Of a stretch of DNA of 64,000 nucleotides, positions 54,641 to 63,067 are shown piece by piece (position 1 is the stretch's first letter; every line of letters begins with the position of its first letter). The notes beneath the pieces are model-generated. The model ran no database searches. It was not told the origin of the DNA and saw only the letters and a list, made by a program, of their open reading frames with translations. Source of the stretch: Sphingomonas sp. PP-F2F-G114-C0414 (lineage in GTDB: Bacteria; Pseudomonadota; Alphaproteobacteria; Sphingomonadales; Sphingomonadaceae); assembly GCF_003688595.1 (NCBI RefSeq), contig NZ_RCWT01000013.1, positions 186,001 to 250,000 of the forward strand, given 5' to 3'. The position numbers and the translations under genes were made by a program.

Positions 54641-54814
54641 ATGAACGCGTTCAGCGTATATGCGCAGTTACAGGATGCCTGCCGGGCGCTGGACGCCGCG
54701 GAGGATCATGCGATCGCCGCCTATGTCGAATGGGCGATGACGCTGATGGCCGAGAAATACGGCCTGACCCCCGACGCGATCGATGCCCCCGCCGAGACCG
54801 ATCGCCCGCGCTGA
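54641..54814 (+). CDS. Small hypothetical protein
   Basis: A 57-residue acidic helical protein, MNAFSVYAQLQDACRALDAA continuing EDHAIAAYVEWAMTLMAEKY. Ribosome site GGAAG. GC content and codon use return to the genome norm within it, unlike the AT-rich upstream. No family recognised. Confidence 0.6.
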   Translation: MNAFSVYAQLQDACRALDAAEDHAIAAYVEWAMTLMAEKYGLTPDAIDAPAETDRPR

Positions 54815-54928
54815 GGCGCAACACCGCCGCTTGTGCGACGTCGAAGGACGCGGTTGGCGACATCATTTCACGATATCATTCAGCGATAACCGTGTGGGAC
54901 CATGCGGATTATCCGCGACGGCGACGTC

Positions 54929-54934
54929 TATAAT
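54929..54934 (+). promoter_or_regulatory. TATAAT -10 element ahead of the type III PKS operon
   Basis: A perfect TATAAT about 60 bases before the chosen PKS start. No good -35 is present at 17 bases (GGATTA), so an activator or another sigma factor may be needed. Confidence 0.35.
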
Positions 54935-54993
54935 CGCTCGCTGTGCGTATAGTGATCGAATCGCGTGCCATCCCGCACGGACCAAAGGACGTC

Positions 54994-56094
54994 GTGCCCG
55001 CTGACATGCCTGCTTCTTCCCCCGCCTGCCACGCTGCCTTCCTGAACGCCGTCGGCACCGCGGTGCCCGATCACGATATCCATGACGCCTTCATCGCCTG
55101 GGCGCGCGCGCGGACCGATGCGCGCGCGACGCGGGTGTTCGATCGGATGGCGTCGCGGTCGGGGATCGCGCATCGTTGGTCGGTACTGCCGCCGACCGCC
55201 GACGGTGGCTCGCCGGTCGACGCTGCGGGCTTCTATGCGACCGAACCGCATCCCGGGACTGCGGCGCGGATGACGTTGTACGCCGAGCACGCGCCCGATC
55301 TGGCGATCCGCGCGATCGACGCGTTGCGCGCGAAAATCGCGGTCGAGGGGATAACGCATCTGGTGGTGGCGAGCTGCACCGGCTTCGTCGCGCCCGGCAT
55401 CGACCAGATCATCGCGCGCCGACTCGGGCTGTCGCCGAGTGTCGAACGGCTGCTGATCGGCTTCATGGGGTGCTACGCGGCGGTCGTCGCATTGCGCAAC
55501 GCGCGCCACATCGTCCGCTCGGAGCCCCACGCGCGCGTGCTGGTCGTGACGGTCGAGCTCTCGACGCTGCATCTTCAACCCGCCACCGATATCGAGCCGT
55601 TGCTGGCGATGCTGCAGTTCGGCGACGGCGCTGCGGCCGCGCTGGTTACCGCGGACGCGACCGGGATCGAACTCGGCACGCCGTTCGCCGCCGCACTGCC
55701 CGATACCGAGACGCTGATCCGCTGGGACGTCACTGACGCAGGATTCGCGATGCATCTGTCGGGCGAGGTGCCCGCGCGAATCGCCACGGCGCTGGCGGAT
55801 ACCGCGTTCCGGACGATCGTCAGCGACGGCCACCCGCCCGAGTCGATCGACGGCTGGGCGGTCCACGCCGGCGGACGCTCGATCCTCGACGCGGTCGAGC
55901 ATGCGATGCACCTGAAGCCCGACGCGCTCGACGCATCGCGCCGGGTGCTGGCGGATAACGGCAACATGTCGTCGGCGACACTGATGTTCGTGTTCGAACG
56001 CCTGCTGGCCGGACCGCCGATCGCGCACGGGGTCGCGCTGGCGTTCGGTCCGGGTCTTGCTGCGGAGGGCTTCGGATTCCGGAGCGCGGTATGA
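54994..56094 (+). CDS. Type III polyketide synthase
   Basis: A 366-residue chalcone/stilbene synthase-fold enzyme. The catalytic triad is Cys160 (LIGFMGCYAAV), His291 (WAVHAGGRSILDAV) and Asn324 (DNGNMSSATLMFVF). VVASCTGFVAPGIDQIIARR is also typical. Bacterial members extend fatty acyl-CoA starters with malonyl-CoA to alkylresorcinols or alkylpyrones. The start is uncertain: GTG at 54994 has AAAGGA upstream, ATG at 55006 is next, and GTG at 54943 is open. Overlaps the methyltransferase gene by 4 bases. First gene of a three-gene operon. Confidence 0.93.
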   Translation: MPADMPASSPACHAAFLNAVGTAVPDHDIHDAFIAWARARTDARATRVFDRMASRSGIAHRWSVLPPTADGGSPVDAAGFYATEPHPGTAARMTLYAEHAPDLAIRAIDALRAKIAVEGITHLVVASCTGFVAPGIDQIIARRLGLSPSVERLLIGFMGCYAAVVALRNARHIVRSEPHARVLVVTVELSTLHLQPATDIEPLLAMLQFGDGAAAALVTADATGIELGTPFAAALPDTETLIRWDVTDAGFAMHLSGEVPARIATALADTAFRTIVSDGHPPESIDGWAVHAGGRSILDAVEHAMHLKPDALDASRRVLADNGNMSSATLMFVFERLLAGPPIAHGVALAFGPGLAAEGFGFRSAV

Positions 56095-56783
56095 GCCTCG
56101 CGACGCGCAGCCACGCCGAAGAGCTGATGGACGCGGACGGTCTCGACGCGGCGACCTATGCGGACGTGGTCGGCGATCTCGCGACCGTGAACACCGTGAC
56201 GATGGCGCGGCGACCGACGCTCGATTTTCTCGACCGCGCGACCAAAGGGCGCAAGCGCGTCCGGTTGCTCGATGTCGGGTTTGGCGACGGCGACATGCTG
56301 CGCCGGATCGCGCGCTGGGCCAAGGCGAAAGGGATCGAGGCGGACCTCGTCGGGGTCGATCTCAACCCGCGCAGCGAACAGGCGGCGCGCGCGCATGGCA
56401 CCGCCATCGGCGGCGATATCCGCTATGTCACCGGGGACTATGCGGATCTCGCCGACGAACCCTGGGACGTGATCGTCAGCAGTCTCGTCGCGCATCACAT
56501 GACGCACGACCAGCTGGTCGCGTTCCTGCGCTTCATGGAAGCGCATGCGAGCGCGGGGTGGTTCGTCAACGATCTCCACCGCCACGGGTTCGCGCATTGG
56601 GGGTTCCCGATCCTCGCCACGCTCGCGCGCTGGCACCGGATCGTCCGGCATGACGGCACGCTGTCGATCGCGCGCAGCTATCGCCCCGACGAATGGCCAC
56701 CGATCCTGGCCGAGGCGGAGATATCCCAGGCGAAGGTCCGTCGCGTCTTTCCGTTCCGGTTATGCGTCGAACGCCTGCGCTGA
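56091..56783 (+). CDS. Class I SAM-dependent methyltransferase, SrsB-like position
   Basis: A 230-residue methyltransferase. SAM motif I is VRLLDVGFGDGDMLRRIA; the acidic motif II is LVGVDLNPRSEQAARA; motif III-like is YVTGDYADLADEPWDVIVSS. HHMTHDQLVAFLRFMEAHA follows. Coupled by ATGA to the type III PKS and overlapping the flavoprotein gene by 22 bases. In the Streptomyces srsABC pathway the middle gene methylates the alkylresorcinol hydroxyl; the same is inferred here. Confidence 0.9.
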   Translation: MSLATRSHAEELMDADGLDAATYADVVGDLATVNTVTMARRPTLDFLDRATKGRKRVRLLDVGFGDGDMLRRIARWAKAKGIEADLVGVDLNPRSEQAARAHGTAIGGDIRYVTGDYADLADEPWDVIVSSLVAHHMTHDQLVAFLRFMEAHASAGWFVNDLHRHGFAHWGFPILATLARWHRIVRHDGTLSIARSYRPDEWPPILAEAEISQAKVRRVFPFRLCVERLR

Positions 56784-57850
56784 TCGTCGGCGGCGGGCTC
56801 GCCGGCGCCGCGACCGCGATTCAGCTCGCGCGCGCGGGCTTGCCGCATCTGCTCGTCGAGCGATCGCGCGAGACGGGTGATGCGATCTGCGGCGGGTTCC
56901 TGAGCTGGCGGACGCTGGAGACACTCGCCGGGCTAGGGATCGATCCCGATGCGCTCAACCCGGCGCGGGTGACGCGGGCGCGGATCTACGCCGGCGCGCG
57001 GCGCGCGGAGGCCTCACTGCCGCATCCCGCGGTTTCGGTGACGCGCCGGCGGCTCGATACCGTGCTGCTCGCCGAAGCCGTCCGGCTCGGCACGCCGGTC
57101 GAACGCGGCGTCAGCGTGCGCGAGATCGACGGCACGACGGTCCGCACCGCGGATGGCGCGACCTTCGCCCCCGACGCGCTGTTCCTCGCCAGCGGCAAGC
57201 ACGACGTTCGCGGGATGGCACGGCCCGAGGAGGCGCGCGGCGACGATCCGACGCTCGGGCTGCGCGTCCGGATCACCCCGTCTCCCGCGCTGCGCCGGTC
57301 GCTCGAGGGGGGAATCGAACTGCATCTGTTCGATCGCGGCTATGCCGGGCTGGCGATGCAGGAGGACGGTACCGCGAACCTGTGCCTCGCGGTCCATCGC
57401 TCGCGCCTCCAGGCGGCAGGATCGCCCGCGCAACTGCTGGACGCGCTCGGCCGTGAGATGCCGGCGCTCGGCGAATGGGTCGCGCTGGTCGATGGCACCG
57501 CGACGATCGATGCGATCGCCAACGTCCCCTATGGCTGGCGGCAACGTCAGGGGGTGGACGCAATGTTCCGACTCGGCGATCAGGCCGGCGTCATCCCGTC
57601 GCTGGCAGGCGAGGGCATGGGCATCGCGCTCGCCAGCGGCGTCGCCGCGGCCAACGCCTATGTTCGAGGTGGCCCAGACACTGCCGCGCACTGGCAGGAG
57701 GATTTCGCCCGCCGCCTCGCCTGTCCGATCGGCATCGCCAGCATCGTCCGCCAAGTCGCCGAGAGTAGCCGCGCGGCATGGCTGCTGCCGTTGCTGCGCC
57801 CCGCCTTGATCCAGGTGATCGCGAATGCAACCAGAATAGGGCACACTTAG
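56762..57850 (+). CDS. FAD-dependent monooxygenase/geranylgeranyl reductase-like flavoprotein, SrsC-like position
   Basis: A 362-residue flavoprotein. The FAD site is PALIVGGGLAGAATAIQLAR with GLPHLLVERSRETGDAICGG downstream. The second FAD motif is FRLGDQAGVIPSLAGEGMGI (GD box). It belongs to the NAD(P)/FAD-dependent hydroxylase and geranylgeranyl reductase-like group. In srsABC the third enzyme hydroxylates the phenolic lipid, which then oxidises to a quinone; that is the inferred role. Start ATG at 56762. Confidence 0.9.
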   Translation: MRRTPALIVGGGLAGAATAIQLARAGLPHLLVERSRETGDAICGGFLSWRTLETLAGLGIDPDALNPARVTRARIYAGARRAEASLPHPAVSVTRRRLDTVLLAEAVRLGTPVERGVSVREIDGTTVRTADGATFAPDALFLASGKHDVRGMARPEEARGDDPTLGLRVRITPSPALRRSLEGGIELHLFDRGYAGLAMQEDGTANLCLAVHRSRLQAAGSPAQLLDALGREMPALGEWVALVDGTATIDAIANVPYGWRQRQGVDAMFRLGDQAGVIPSLAGEGMGIALASGVAAANAYVRGGPDTAAHWQEDFARRLACPIGIASIVRQVAESSRAAWLLPLLRPALIQVIANATRIGHT

Positions 57851-57904
57851 CGTTCGGTGTCAGGCCACCTTGAAATCCGTCCCGCCAGCACGAGATTCAA
57901 ACCC

Positions 57905-58315
57905 ATGGACCAGCTGAACCTTTCCGAATCCGAGTGGCGCCAGCGCCTCACCCCCGAGCAATATCACGTGCTGCGCGAAGCGGGCACCGAGCGTGCGTTC
58001 GCCGGTGCGCTCAACGACAACAAGGCCGATGGCATCTATCGGTGCGCAGCGTGCAGCAACGAGTTGTTCGACAGCGCGGACAAATATGACTCCGGATCGG
58101 GCTGGCCGAGCTTCACCCAGCCGATCGGTCCTGACGCGGTCACCGACCACACCGATCGCAGCCACGGCATGACCCGGGTCGAGACGCGGTGCGCGCGCTG
58201 CGACAGCCATATGGGGCATGTTTTCCCCGACGGCCCGCCGCCGACCGGCCAGCGCTATTGCATGAACTCGCTGTCGCTGGAATTCCGGCCGCGCAAAGCG
58301 AACGTCGCGGCCTGA
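57905..58315 (+). CDS. msrB: Peptide-methionine (R)-S-oxide reductase MsrB
   Basis: A 136-residue MsrB that repairs methionine-R-sulfoxide. Structural zinc cysteines 47, 50, 96 and 99 (RCAAC, RCARCDSHMGHVF). YDSGSGWPSFTQPI is the substrate loop. Catalytic Cys119 lies in RYCMNSLSLEF. No signal peptide, so cytoplasmic. Start MDQLNLSESEWR. It follows the flavoprotein after 54 bases. Confidence 0.96.
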   Translation: MDQLNLSESEWRQRLTPEQYHVLREAGTERAFAGALNDNKADGIYRCAACSNELFDSADKYDSGSGWPSFTQPIGPDAVTDHTDRSHGMTRVETRCARCDSHMGHVFPDGPPPTGQRYCMNSLSLEFRPRKANVAA

Positions 58316-58360
58316 TCGCGCTTGTAGGGCGCGGGCGGAACGCGTAATTCTCGCGGTCAC

Positions 58361-60526
58361 ATGGCCAGTACGCGTTCTGCTTCACCGTCCCGTCGGCCCC
58401 CGTCTACCCCGGCGTCTCGCTGGCGTCGGCGGCTGGTCGTCTTCCTGAAGGTCTGCATCGGACTCGGTCTGCTCGCGCTCGGTGCGTTGGCGATCGCTGT
58501 CTATGTCGCGATGTCGCAACTGCCGAGCTTCGACAGCCTGAAGTCGTCGCCCAACGGGCAGATGATCCGCGTCCATGCCGCCGACGGCACGGTGATCGTG
58601 TCGATGGGGCCGAGCTTCGGCGAATGGCTGCCCTATTCGCAAATCCCGCAGGTGATGCGCGACGCGACCGTCTCGGTCGAGGATCGGCGCTTTCGGTCGC
58701 ATATCGGGATCGATCCGGTCGGCGTCGCGCGATCGGTAAAGGTGCGGTTCGACCGCGGCCACTGGACGCAAGGCGGCTCGACGATCACGCAGCAGCTGGC
58801 GCGCACTGTTTTCCTCAACAACCAGAAGAAGTTCGGGCGCAAATTCCGCGAGGGCATCCTCGCGTTCGCGCTCGAATGGAAGTTCAGCAAGGACCAGATC
58901 CTCGAACTCTATCTGAACAAGGTCTATTATGGCGGCGGCGCCTATGGGATCGACGCGGCGTCGCGGAAATTCTTCGGGCATGGCGCAGATCATCTGAGCC
59001 TCGCCGAGGCGGCGGTGATCGCTGGCTTGGTGAAGGCGCCGTCGAACTACTCGCCGACCGCCGACGCGGAGGCCGCGGTCGGTCGTGCCGGCGTGGTGTT
59101 GGAGACGATGCGCGAAACCGGCGCGATCACCGCCGAGCAGGCCGCCGATGCCAATGTCAGCGGGCTGAAACTGGCGCCTGAGCCCAAGCAGAACAGCGTG
59201 CGGTATTTCACCGACTGGGCGTTGCCGCAGCTCGATACGCTGATCGACGAGACCACCGAACCGCTCGAAGTCTGGACGACGCTCGACCTGACGATGCAGC
59301 GCCAGGCCGACGATGCGATCCGCGCGAATGCACCACCCGGCGCGCAGGGCGCTCTGGTCGCGCTCGATCGTGGCGGCGAGGTTCGCGCGATGGTCGGCGG
59401 CAAGGATTACGTGTCGTCGATCTACAACCGCGCGACGCAGGCGGTCCGCCAGCCGGGCTCGGCGTTCAAGCTGTTCGTGTATCTCGCCGCGCTGGAAGCC
59501 GGCCACAAGCCCGATGATTCGATCGTCGACGAACCCGTGACGATCCAGGGCTGGAGCCCGCGCAACGATTCGCGGCACAATTCCGGTGCCGTGTCGTTGC
59601 GCACCGCATTCGCCTATTCGCTCAACACCGTCGCCGCGAAGCTCGGCCAGGAGGTAGGCTTCAACACGGTCGCCGACATGGCGCGGCGGTTCGGCATCAC
59701 CACGCCGGTCAACGTGCATCCGTCGATGGTGCTGGGCACGTCCGAAGTCCGCGTGATCGACATGACGCGCGCGTTCGCGAGCGTCGCCAACAAGGGTGTC
59801 GCGGTGACACCGTACGGGATCACGCGAGTCACGGCCAACGGCCAGACGATCTACACGCACGAGGTCGATCGCAGCCACGTGCTGGTCGCGCCCTATGTCG
59901 CCGCCGAGATGACCGACCTGCTGCAGACCGCGGTCAACACCGGTACCGGTCGTGCCGCGCAGATCGGCCGCCCGGTCGCGGGCAAGACCGGCACGACCAC
60001 CGCGTCGAAGGACGGCTGGTTCCTGGGCTTCTCCAGCGGCATCACCACCGGCGTGTGGATGGGCCGCGACGATGCCAAGCCGATCGCCGGCCTCCACGGC
60101 GGCACCGCGCCGGCCAAGGCGTGGGCGGCGTTCATGAAGCCGGCGACCGCAAACCGGCCGATCGAGCAGTTCGATACGCAGGTGACGTTGCCCGAATGGC
60201 AGCTGGAACCCGACGAACAGAGCTATTTCGGCCAGCCCGACAATGGCCAGATGGCGGTCGACGCGGACGGCAATCCGATCGAGCAGGGCCAGCCGCCGGT
60301 GCCGACCGATGCGCAGACCGGCGACACGATCCCGCGGCCCGATGCGGATCAGCCCGAGCCGGCGCCCGCGGCCCCCGCCGCACCGCCGCAACAGCTCAAC
60401 CAGGACTGGATCAACCGGGTCACCGGGCGGGACCAGCCGCGTCAGGAGCAGCCGGCGGGACGCCAGCCGCTAACGCGTGACGGGACGCGTCAGGATCGCG
60501 CTCAGGAAGACCGTCCGAACCAGTGA
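58361..60526 (+). CDS. Class A penicillin-binding protein (PBP1A family)
   Basis: A 721-residue bifunctional peptidoglycan synthase. N-terminal basic stretch and one transmembrane helix (about 25-49). The GT51 domain has Glu107 (VSVEDRRFRSHIGID) and GGSTITQQLAR (138-148). The transpeptidase has S367-A-F-K370, SLN (420-422) and KTGTTT (542-547). The last 120 residues are a Gln/Pro/Asp-rich low-complexity tail (QGQPPVPTDAQTGD, PAAPAAPPQQLNQDW). Its 3' end overlaps the convergent ygjP-like gene by 25 bases. Confidence 0.94.
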   Translation: MASTRSASPSRRPPSTPASRWRRRLVVFLKVCIGLGLLALGALAIAVYVAMSQLPSFDSLKSSPNGQMIRVHAADGTVIVSMGPSFGEWLPYSQIPQVMRDATVSVEDRRFRSHIGIDPVGVARSVKVRFDRGHWTQGGSTITQQLARTVFLNNQKKFGRKFREGILAFALEWKFSKDQILELYLNKVYYGGGAYGIDAASRKFFGHGADHLSLAEAAVIAGLVKAPSNYSPTADAEAAVGRAGVVLETMRETGAITAEQAADANVSGLKLAPEPKQNSVRYFTDWALPQLDTLIDETTEPLEVWTTLDLTMQRQADDAIRANAPPGAQGALVALDRGGEVRAMVGGKDYVSSIYNRATQAVRQPGSAFKLFVYLAALEAGHKPDDSIVDEPVTIQGWSPRNDSRHNSGAVSLRTAFAYSLNTVAAKLGQEVGFNTVADMARRFGITTPVNVHPSMVLGTSEVRVIDMTRAFASVANKGVAVTPYGITRVTANGQTIYTHEVDRSHVLVAPYVAAEMTDLLQTAVNTGTGRAAQIGRPVAGKTGTTTASKDGWFLGFSSGITTGVWMGRDDAKPIAGLHGGTAPAKAWAAFMKPATANRPIEQFDTQVTLPEWQLEPDEQSYFGQPDNGQMAVDADGNPIEQGQPPVPTDAQTGDTIPRPDADQPEPAPAAPAAPPQQLNQDWINRVTGRDQPRQEQPAGRQPLTRDGTRQDRAQEDRPNQ

Positions 60527-61176
60527 AGTTCGGCGCCGTGCGTGCGTAGCCAGACGCGCGCGGGCGTCGGATCTTCGCCGTACAGCTGCTCGACCAGCGC
60601 GTGGAAGACGGGCGCGTGGTTCATGTGGACGCGGTGCGCGACTTCGTGCGCGACGGTGGCGCGGCGGACCCAGCTCGGCGCGAGGATCAGCCGCCAGCTG
60701 TAGCGGATAATGCCGCTCGACGCGCAGCTGCCCCAGCGGCCCTTGGCATCGCCGACCGCGACCTGCGCGACGGTTACCTTCGCCTTGGCGGCGTATTCGG
60801 CGGTTTCGGTTTCCAGCACGGCAAGCGCGGTGCGCTTGAGCCAAGCCTCGACGCGGCGTGCGATCGTTTCTGATGGGCCGGACAGCGACAGGACCGAGCC
60901 TTCGCGAATTACGGTTCGACGGCTGCCCGGAGTCCATTCGATCGTCAGTGGCTCGTCTGCAACGGTGAGGACCGCACCGGGCACGAACGGGCGGGGCGAC
61001 GGGAGCAAGGCGCGCTGTTCGGCGATCCAGCCGGCCTTGTCCTCGGCCCAGGCCAGCGCCTGCTTCAACGCAGCCCGCTTGGGTAGAACCAGCCTTGCCC
61101 GGCCACTCGCGGGATCGATCGACAGACGCGCGCGACGGGCGCGGGGGTGACGGACGATCTCCAGGCCCTCGATCAT
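60502..61176 (-). CDS. YgjP-like metallopeptidase (DUF45)
   Basis: A 224-residue YgjP/DUF45-family protein. The zinc site is His177, Glu178, His181 and His187 (VAHEVAHRVHMNHAPVFHAL). GRWGSCASSGIIRYSWRLIL is the conserved preceding block. Substrate unknown. 3' end overlaps the PBP gene tail to tail; 15 bases separate it from the ycgN-like gene, so the three minus-strand genes probably form one transcript. Confidence 0.9.
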   Translation of the reverse strand: MIEGLEIVRHPRARRARLSIDPASGRARLVLPKRAALKQALAWAEDKAGWIAEQRALLPSPRPFVPGAVLTVADEPLTIEWTPGSRRTVIREGSVLSLSGPSETIARRVEAWLKRTALAVLETETAEYAAKAKVTVAQVAVGDAKGRWGSCASSGIIRYSWRLILAPSWVRRATVAHEVAHRVHMNHAPVFHALVEQLYGEDPTPARVWLRTHGAELHWFGRSS

Positions 61177-61191
61177 CGGGCGATCACCGCG

Positions 61192-61626
61192 TCAGAGTTC
61201 CCGCTCGATCACATGGTATTCGAGCTCGCCGGCCTCGTCCTCGCTGATCGTCCAGCCGCGCACCGACTGCTTGGCACGGTGGACGGCTTCGCGGTCGCCG
61301 CAGACGAGGTAGTGCCATTCGGGCAATTGCTCGCCAGCCGCGCGGAGGCGGTAGGCGCAGGTCGAGGGCAGCCAGTCGATCCCGCGGACATTGCCCGTCG
61401 TCAGCCGCACGCATTCCGGGACATAGGCATGGCGATGGCGGTAGTCCGAGCACTGCCCGCTGCGCCGGTCGAGCAGCCGGCACGAGACGTTGGTCGGCAC
61501 CAGCTCGCCCGTATCCTCGTCCTCGAGCTTGTGGATGCAGCATTTGCCGCAACCGTCGCACAACGCTTCCCACTGGCCGCGGTCGAGCTGGTCGATCGGC
61601 GTATCTTCCCAGAAGCGCGCGCTCAC
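61192..61626 (-). CDS. YcgN/UPF0260 family cysteine cluster protein
   Basis: A 144-residue UPF0260 protein. WEALCDGCGKCCIHKLEDED is the Cys cluster CxxCxxCC; later cysteines lie in VSCRLLDRRSGQCSDY, ECVRLT, STCAYRL and LVCGDREAV. The pattern suggests Zn or Fe-S binding. GTG start overlaps the SCO1 stop (GTGA). Function unknown. Confidence 0.93.
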   Translation of the reverse strand: MSARFWEDTPIDQLDRGQWEALCDGCGKCCIHKLEDEDTGELVPTNVSCRLLDRRSGQCSDYRHRHAYVPECVRLTTGNVRGIDWLPSTCAYRLRAAGEQLPEWHYLVCGDREAVHRAKQSVRGWTISEDEAGELEYHVIEREL

Positions 61627-62216
61627 CGGACCCAGCGCTTGATTTCCGTCACCACTGCGTCGGGCCCTTGTTCCTGTGGCAGCAAAGCGAGGGGCTTGCC
61701 GTCCGGGTCCATCAGATAGGCCTGGCGCGAGTGGTTTACGAGGTAGCCGCCGCCCGGCGATGCGTCGCCCTTGCTCGAATACACCGCGTATTCGGTCTTG
61801 ATCTGCGCGATCTGCGCGTCGGTGCCGGTGAGGCCGACCATGCGCGGGTGGAACGCCGAGACGAACTGTTTGAGTACCGCGGGCGTATCGCGCGCCGGGT
61901 CTACGGTCACGAACACAGGTACGATCTTGGCGGCGATCGCGGGGTCGCTCGATTCGAGCTTTTTCACCGCGGTGCCGATCGCCTGGACATCCGTCGGACA
62001 CACATCGGGACAGAAGGTGTAGCCGAAATACATGATCCGGTATTTGCCGGCAAAGTTGCGCTCGGTGACGGTCTGCCCGTTCTGGTCGGTCAGCGTGAAG
62101 CCGCCGCCGATCCGGGCGCCTTCGAGCGGGGGCTTGGCCGGAGGAGCGGAGGCGGTGCACGCTGACAGGGCAAAGCCGGGCAGGGCGAGCGCGCAAAGGA
62201 TGAAACGTCGGGTCAT
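61623..62216 (-). CDS. SCO1/SenC family copper chaperone lipoprotein
   Basis: A 197-residue lipoprotein. The lipobox is FALSAC with Cys20. Copper ligands are Cys69 and Cys73 (YTFCPDVCP) and His162 (LVNHSRQAYLMDPDG). SCO proteins load copper on CuA of cytochrome oxidase or act as thiol reductases. The longer upstream open frame is not coding. It is the first gene of the SCO1-ycgN-ygjP transcript and is divergent from the ankyrin gene. Confidence 0.94.
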   Translation of the reverse strand: MTRRFILCALALPGFALSACTASAPPAKPPLEGARIGGGFTLTDQNGQTVTERNFAGKYRIMYFGYTFCPDVCPTDVQAIGTAVKKLESSDPAIAAKIVPVFVTVDPARDTPAVLKQFVSAFHPRMVGLTGTDAQIAQIKTEYAVYSSKGDASPGGGYLVNHSRQAYLMDPDGKPLALLPQEQGPDAVVTEIKRWVR

Positions 62217-62295
62217 GATGCCGCCAGCCTTGATCTGTTCGCTACTGCGGCGCAAGCGTTGCCCCATATCCAGGACGAACCAAGGAAGTCTCTCG

Positions 62296-62904
62296 ATGCG
62301 TATTCGCCTGATGCTCGCTGCCACCCTCCTGACGCCCGCGCTGGTGTGCGCTGCAACGCCCGCGTTCGCGCAAGGGCAGTCGGAGGGGTACAAGTTCCTG
62401 TCCGCCGTGCGCGATGCGAAGAATAACGATGTACTGGAGATGCTCGGCAAGCCCGGCAGCAACATCATCAACACGCGCGACGTGACGAGCGGGGAGGGCG
62501 CACTCCACATCGTCATCAAGCGCGGCGACGAGGTGTATCTGCGTTTCCTGCTGCAGAAGGGCGCCGACGCCAACCTGCGCGATGGCAAGGGCAATACGCC
62601 GCTGCTGCTCGCGGTGACGCTGGGGCAGACGGGGATGATCCCGATCCTGACCGCGGCGGGGGCGAATCCGAACCTTGCCAATTCGGCTGGCGAGACTCCG
62701 CTGATCCGTGCGGTGCAGCGACGTGACGTGGCGATGATCCGGGTTTTGCTGACCGAGGGCGCCGATCCGGACCAGGCGGATATCATCGCCGGCATGTCCG
62801 CGCGCGCCTATGCCAAGCAGGATGGACGCAACCCGATCGTAAGCAAGCTGTTGGAAGACGCGCCGAAAAAGGTGCGCAAGGCCGTGTCGGGGCCGAAATT
62901 CTAA
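62296..62904 (+). CDS. Secreted ankyrin-repeat protein
   Basis: A 202-residue exported protein. Signal peptide at 1-25 (LMLAATLLTPALVCAATPAF). Three to four ankyrin repeats follow: GEGALHIVIKRGDEVYLRFL, GNTPLLLAVTLGQTGMIPIL and GETPLIRAVQRRDVAMIRVL. Ribosome site AAGGAAG. Periplasmic ankyrin proteins often act as partners or inhibitors of enzymes; the partner here is unknown. Confidence 0.93.
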   Translation: MRIRLMLAATLLTPALVCAATPAFAQGQSEGYKFLSAVRDAKNNDVLEMLGKPGSNIINTRDVTSGEGALHIVIKRGDEVYLRFLLQKGADANLRDGKGNTPLLLAVTLGQTGMIPILTAAGANPNLANSAGETPLIRAVQRRDVAMIRVLLTEGADPDQADIIAGMSARAYAKQDGRNPIVSKLLEDAPKKVRKAVSGPKF

Positions 62905-62947
62905 ACCTGAATGGTGGCGGCCAACGCCGCCAAAACCACGACGCGCG

Positions 62948-63054
62948 CCCCTCCCTGGAAGGGAGGGGTCGGGGGTGGGTCGGCCAGCTTGTGACGCAAC
63001 CGCTACACGATGCGGAAACCGACCCACCCCCAGCCCCTCCCTTCCAGGGAGGGG
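62948..63054. repeat. Mirror repeat family A, copy 4
   Basis: CCCTCCCTGGAAGGGAGGGG, TCGGGGGTGGGTCGG, loop, CCGACCCACCCCCAGCCCCT, CCCTTCCAGGGAGGGG. It lies between the convergent ankyrin and mmcB genes. Confidence 0.85.
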
Positions 63055-63067
63055 AGCCGCCGAGCTA

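Noticed and set aside
54441..54644. 67-codon plus-strand frame in the AT-rich gap
   Set aside because: No ribosome site, atypical composition, and it runs into the better supported small gene at 54641.
30..63054. Recurrent palindromic sequences as a possible CRISPR array
   Set aside because: Copies are dispersed one per gap, not in regularly spaced arrays, and no cas gene is present.
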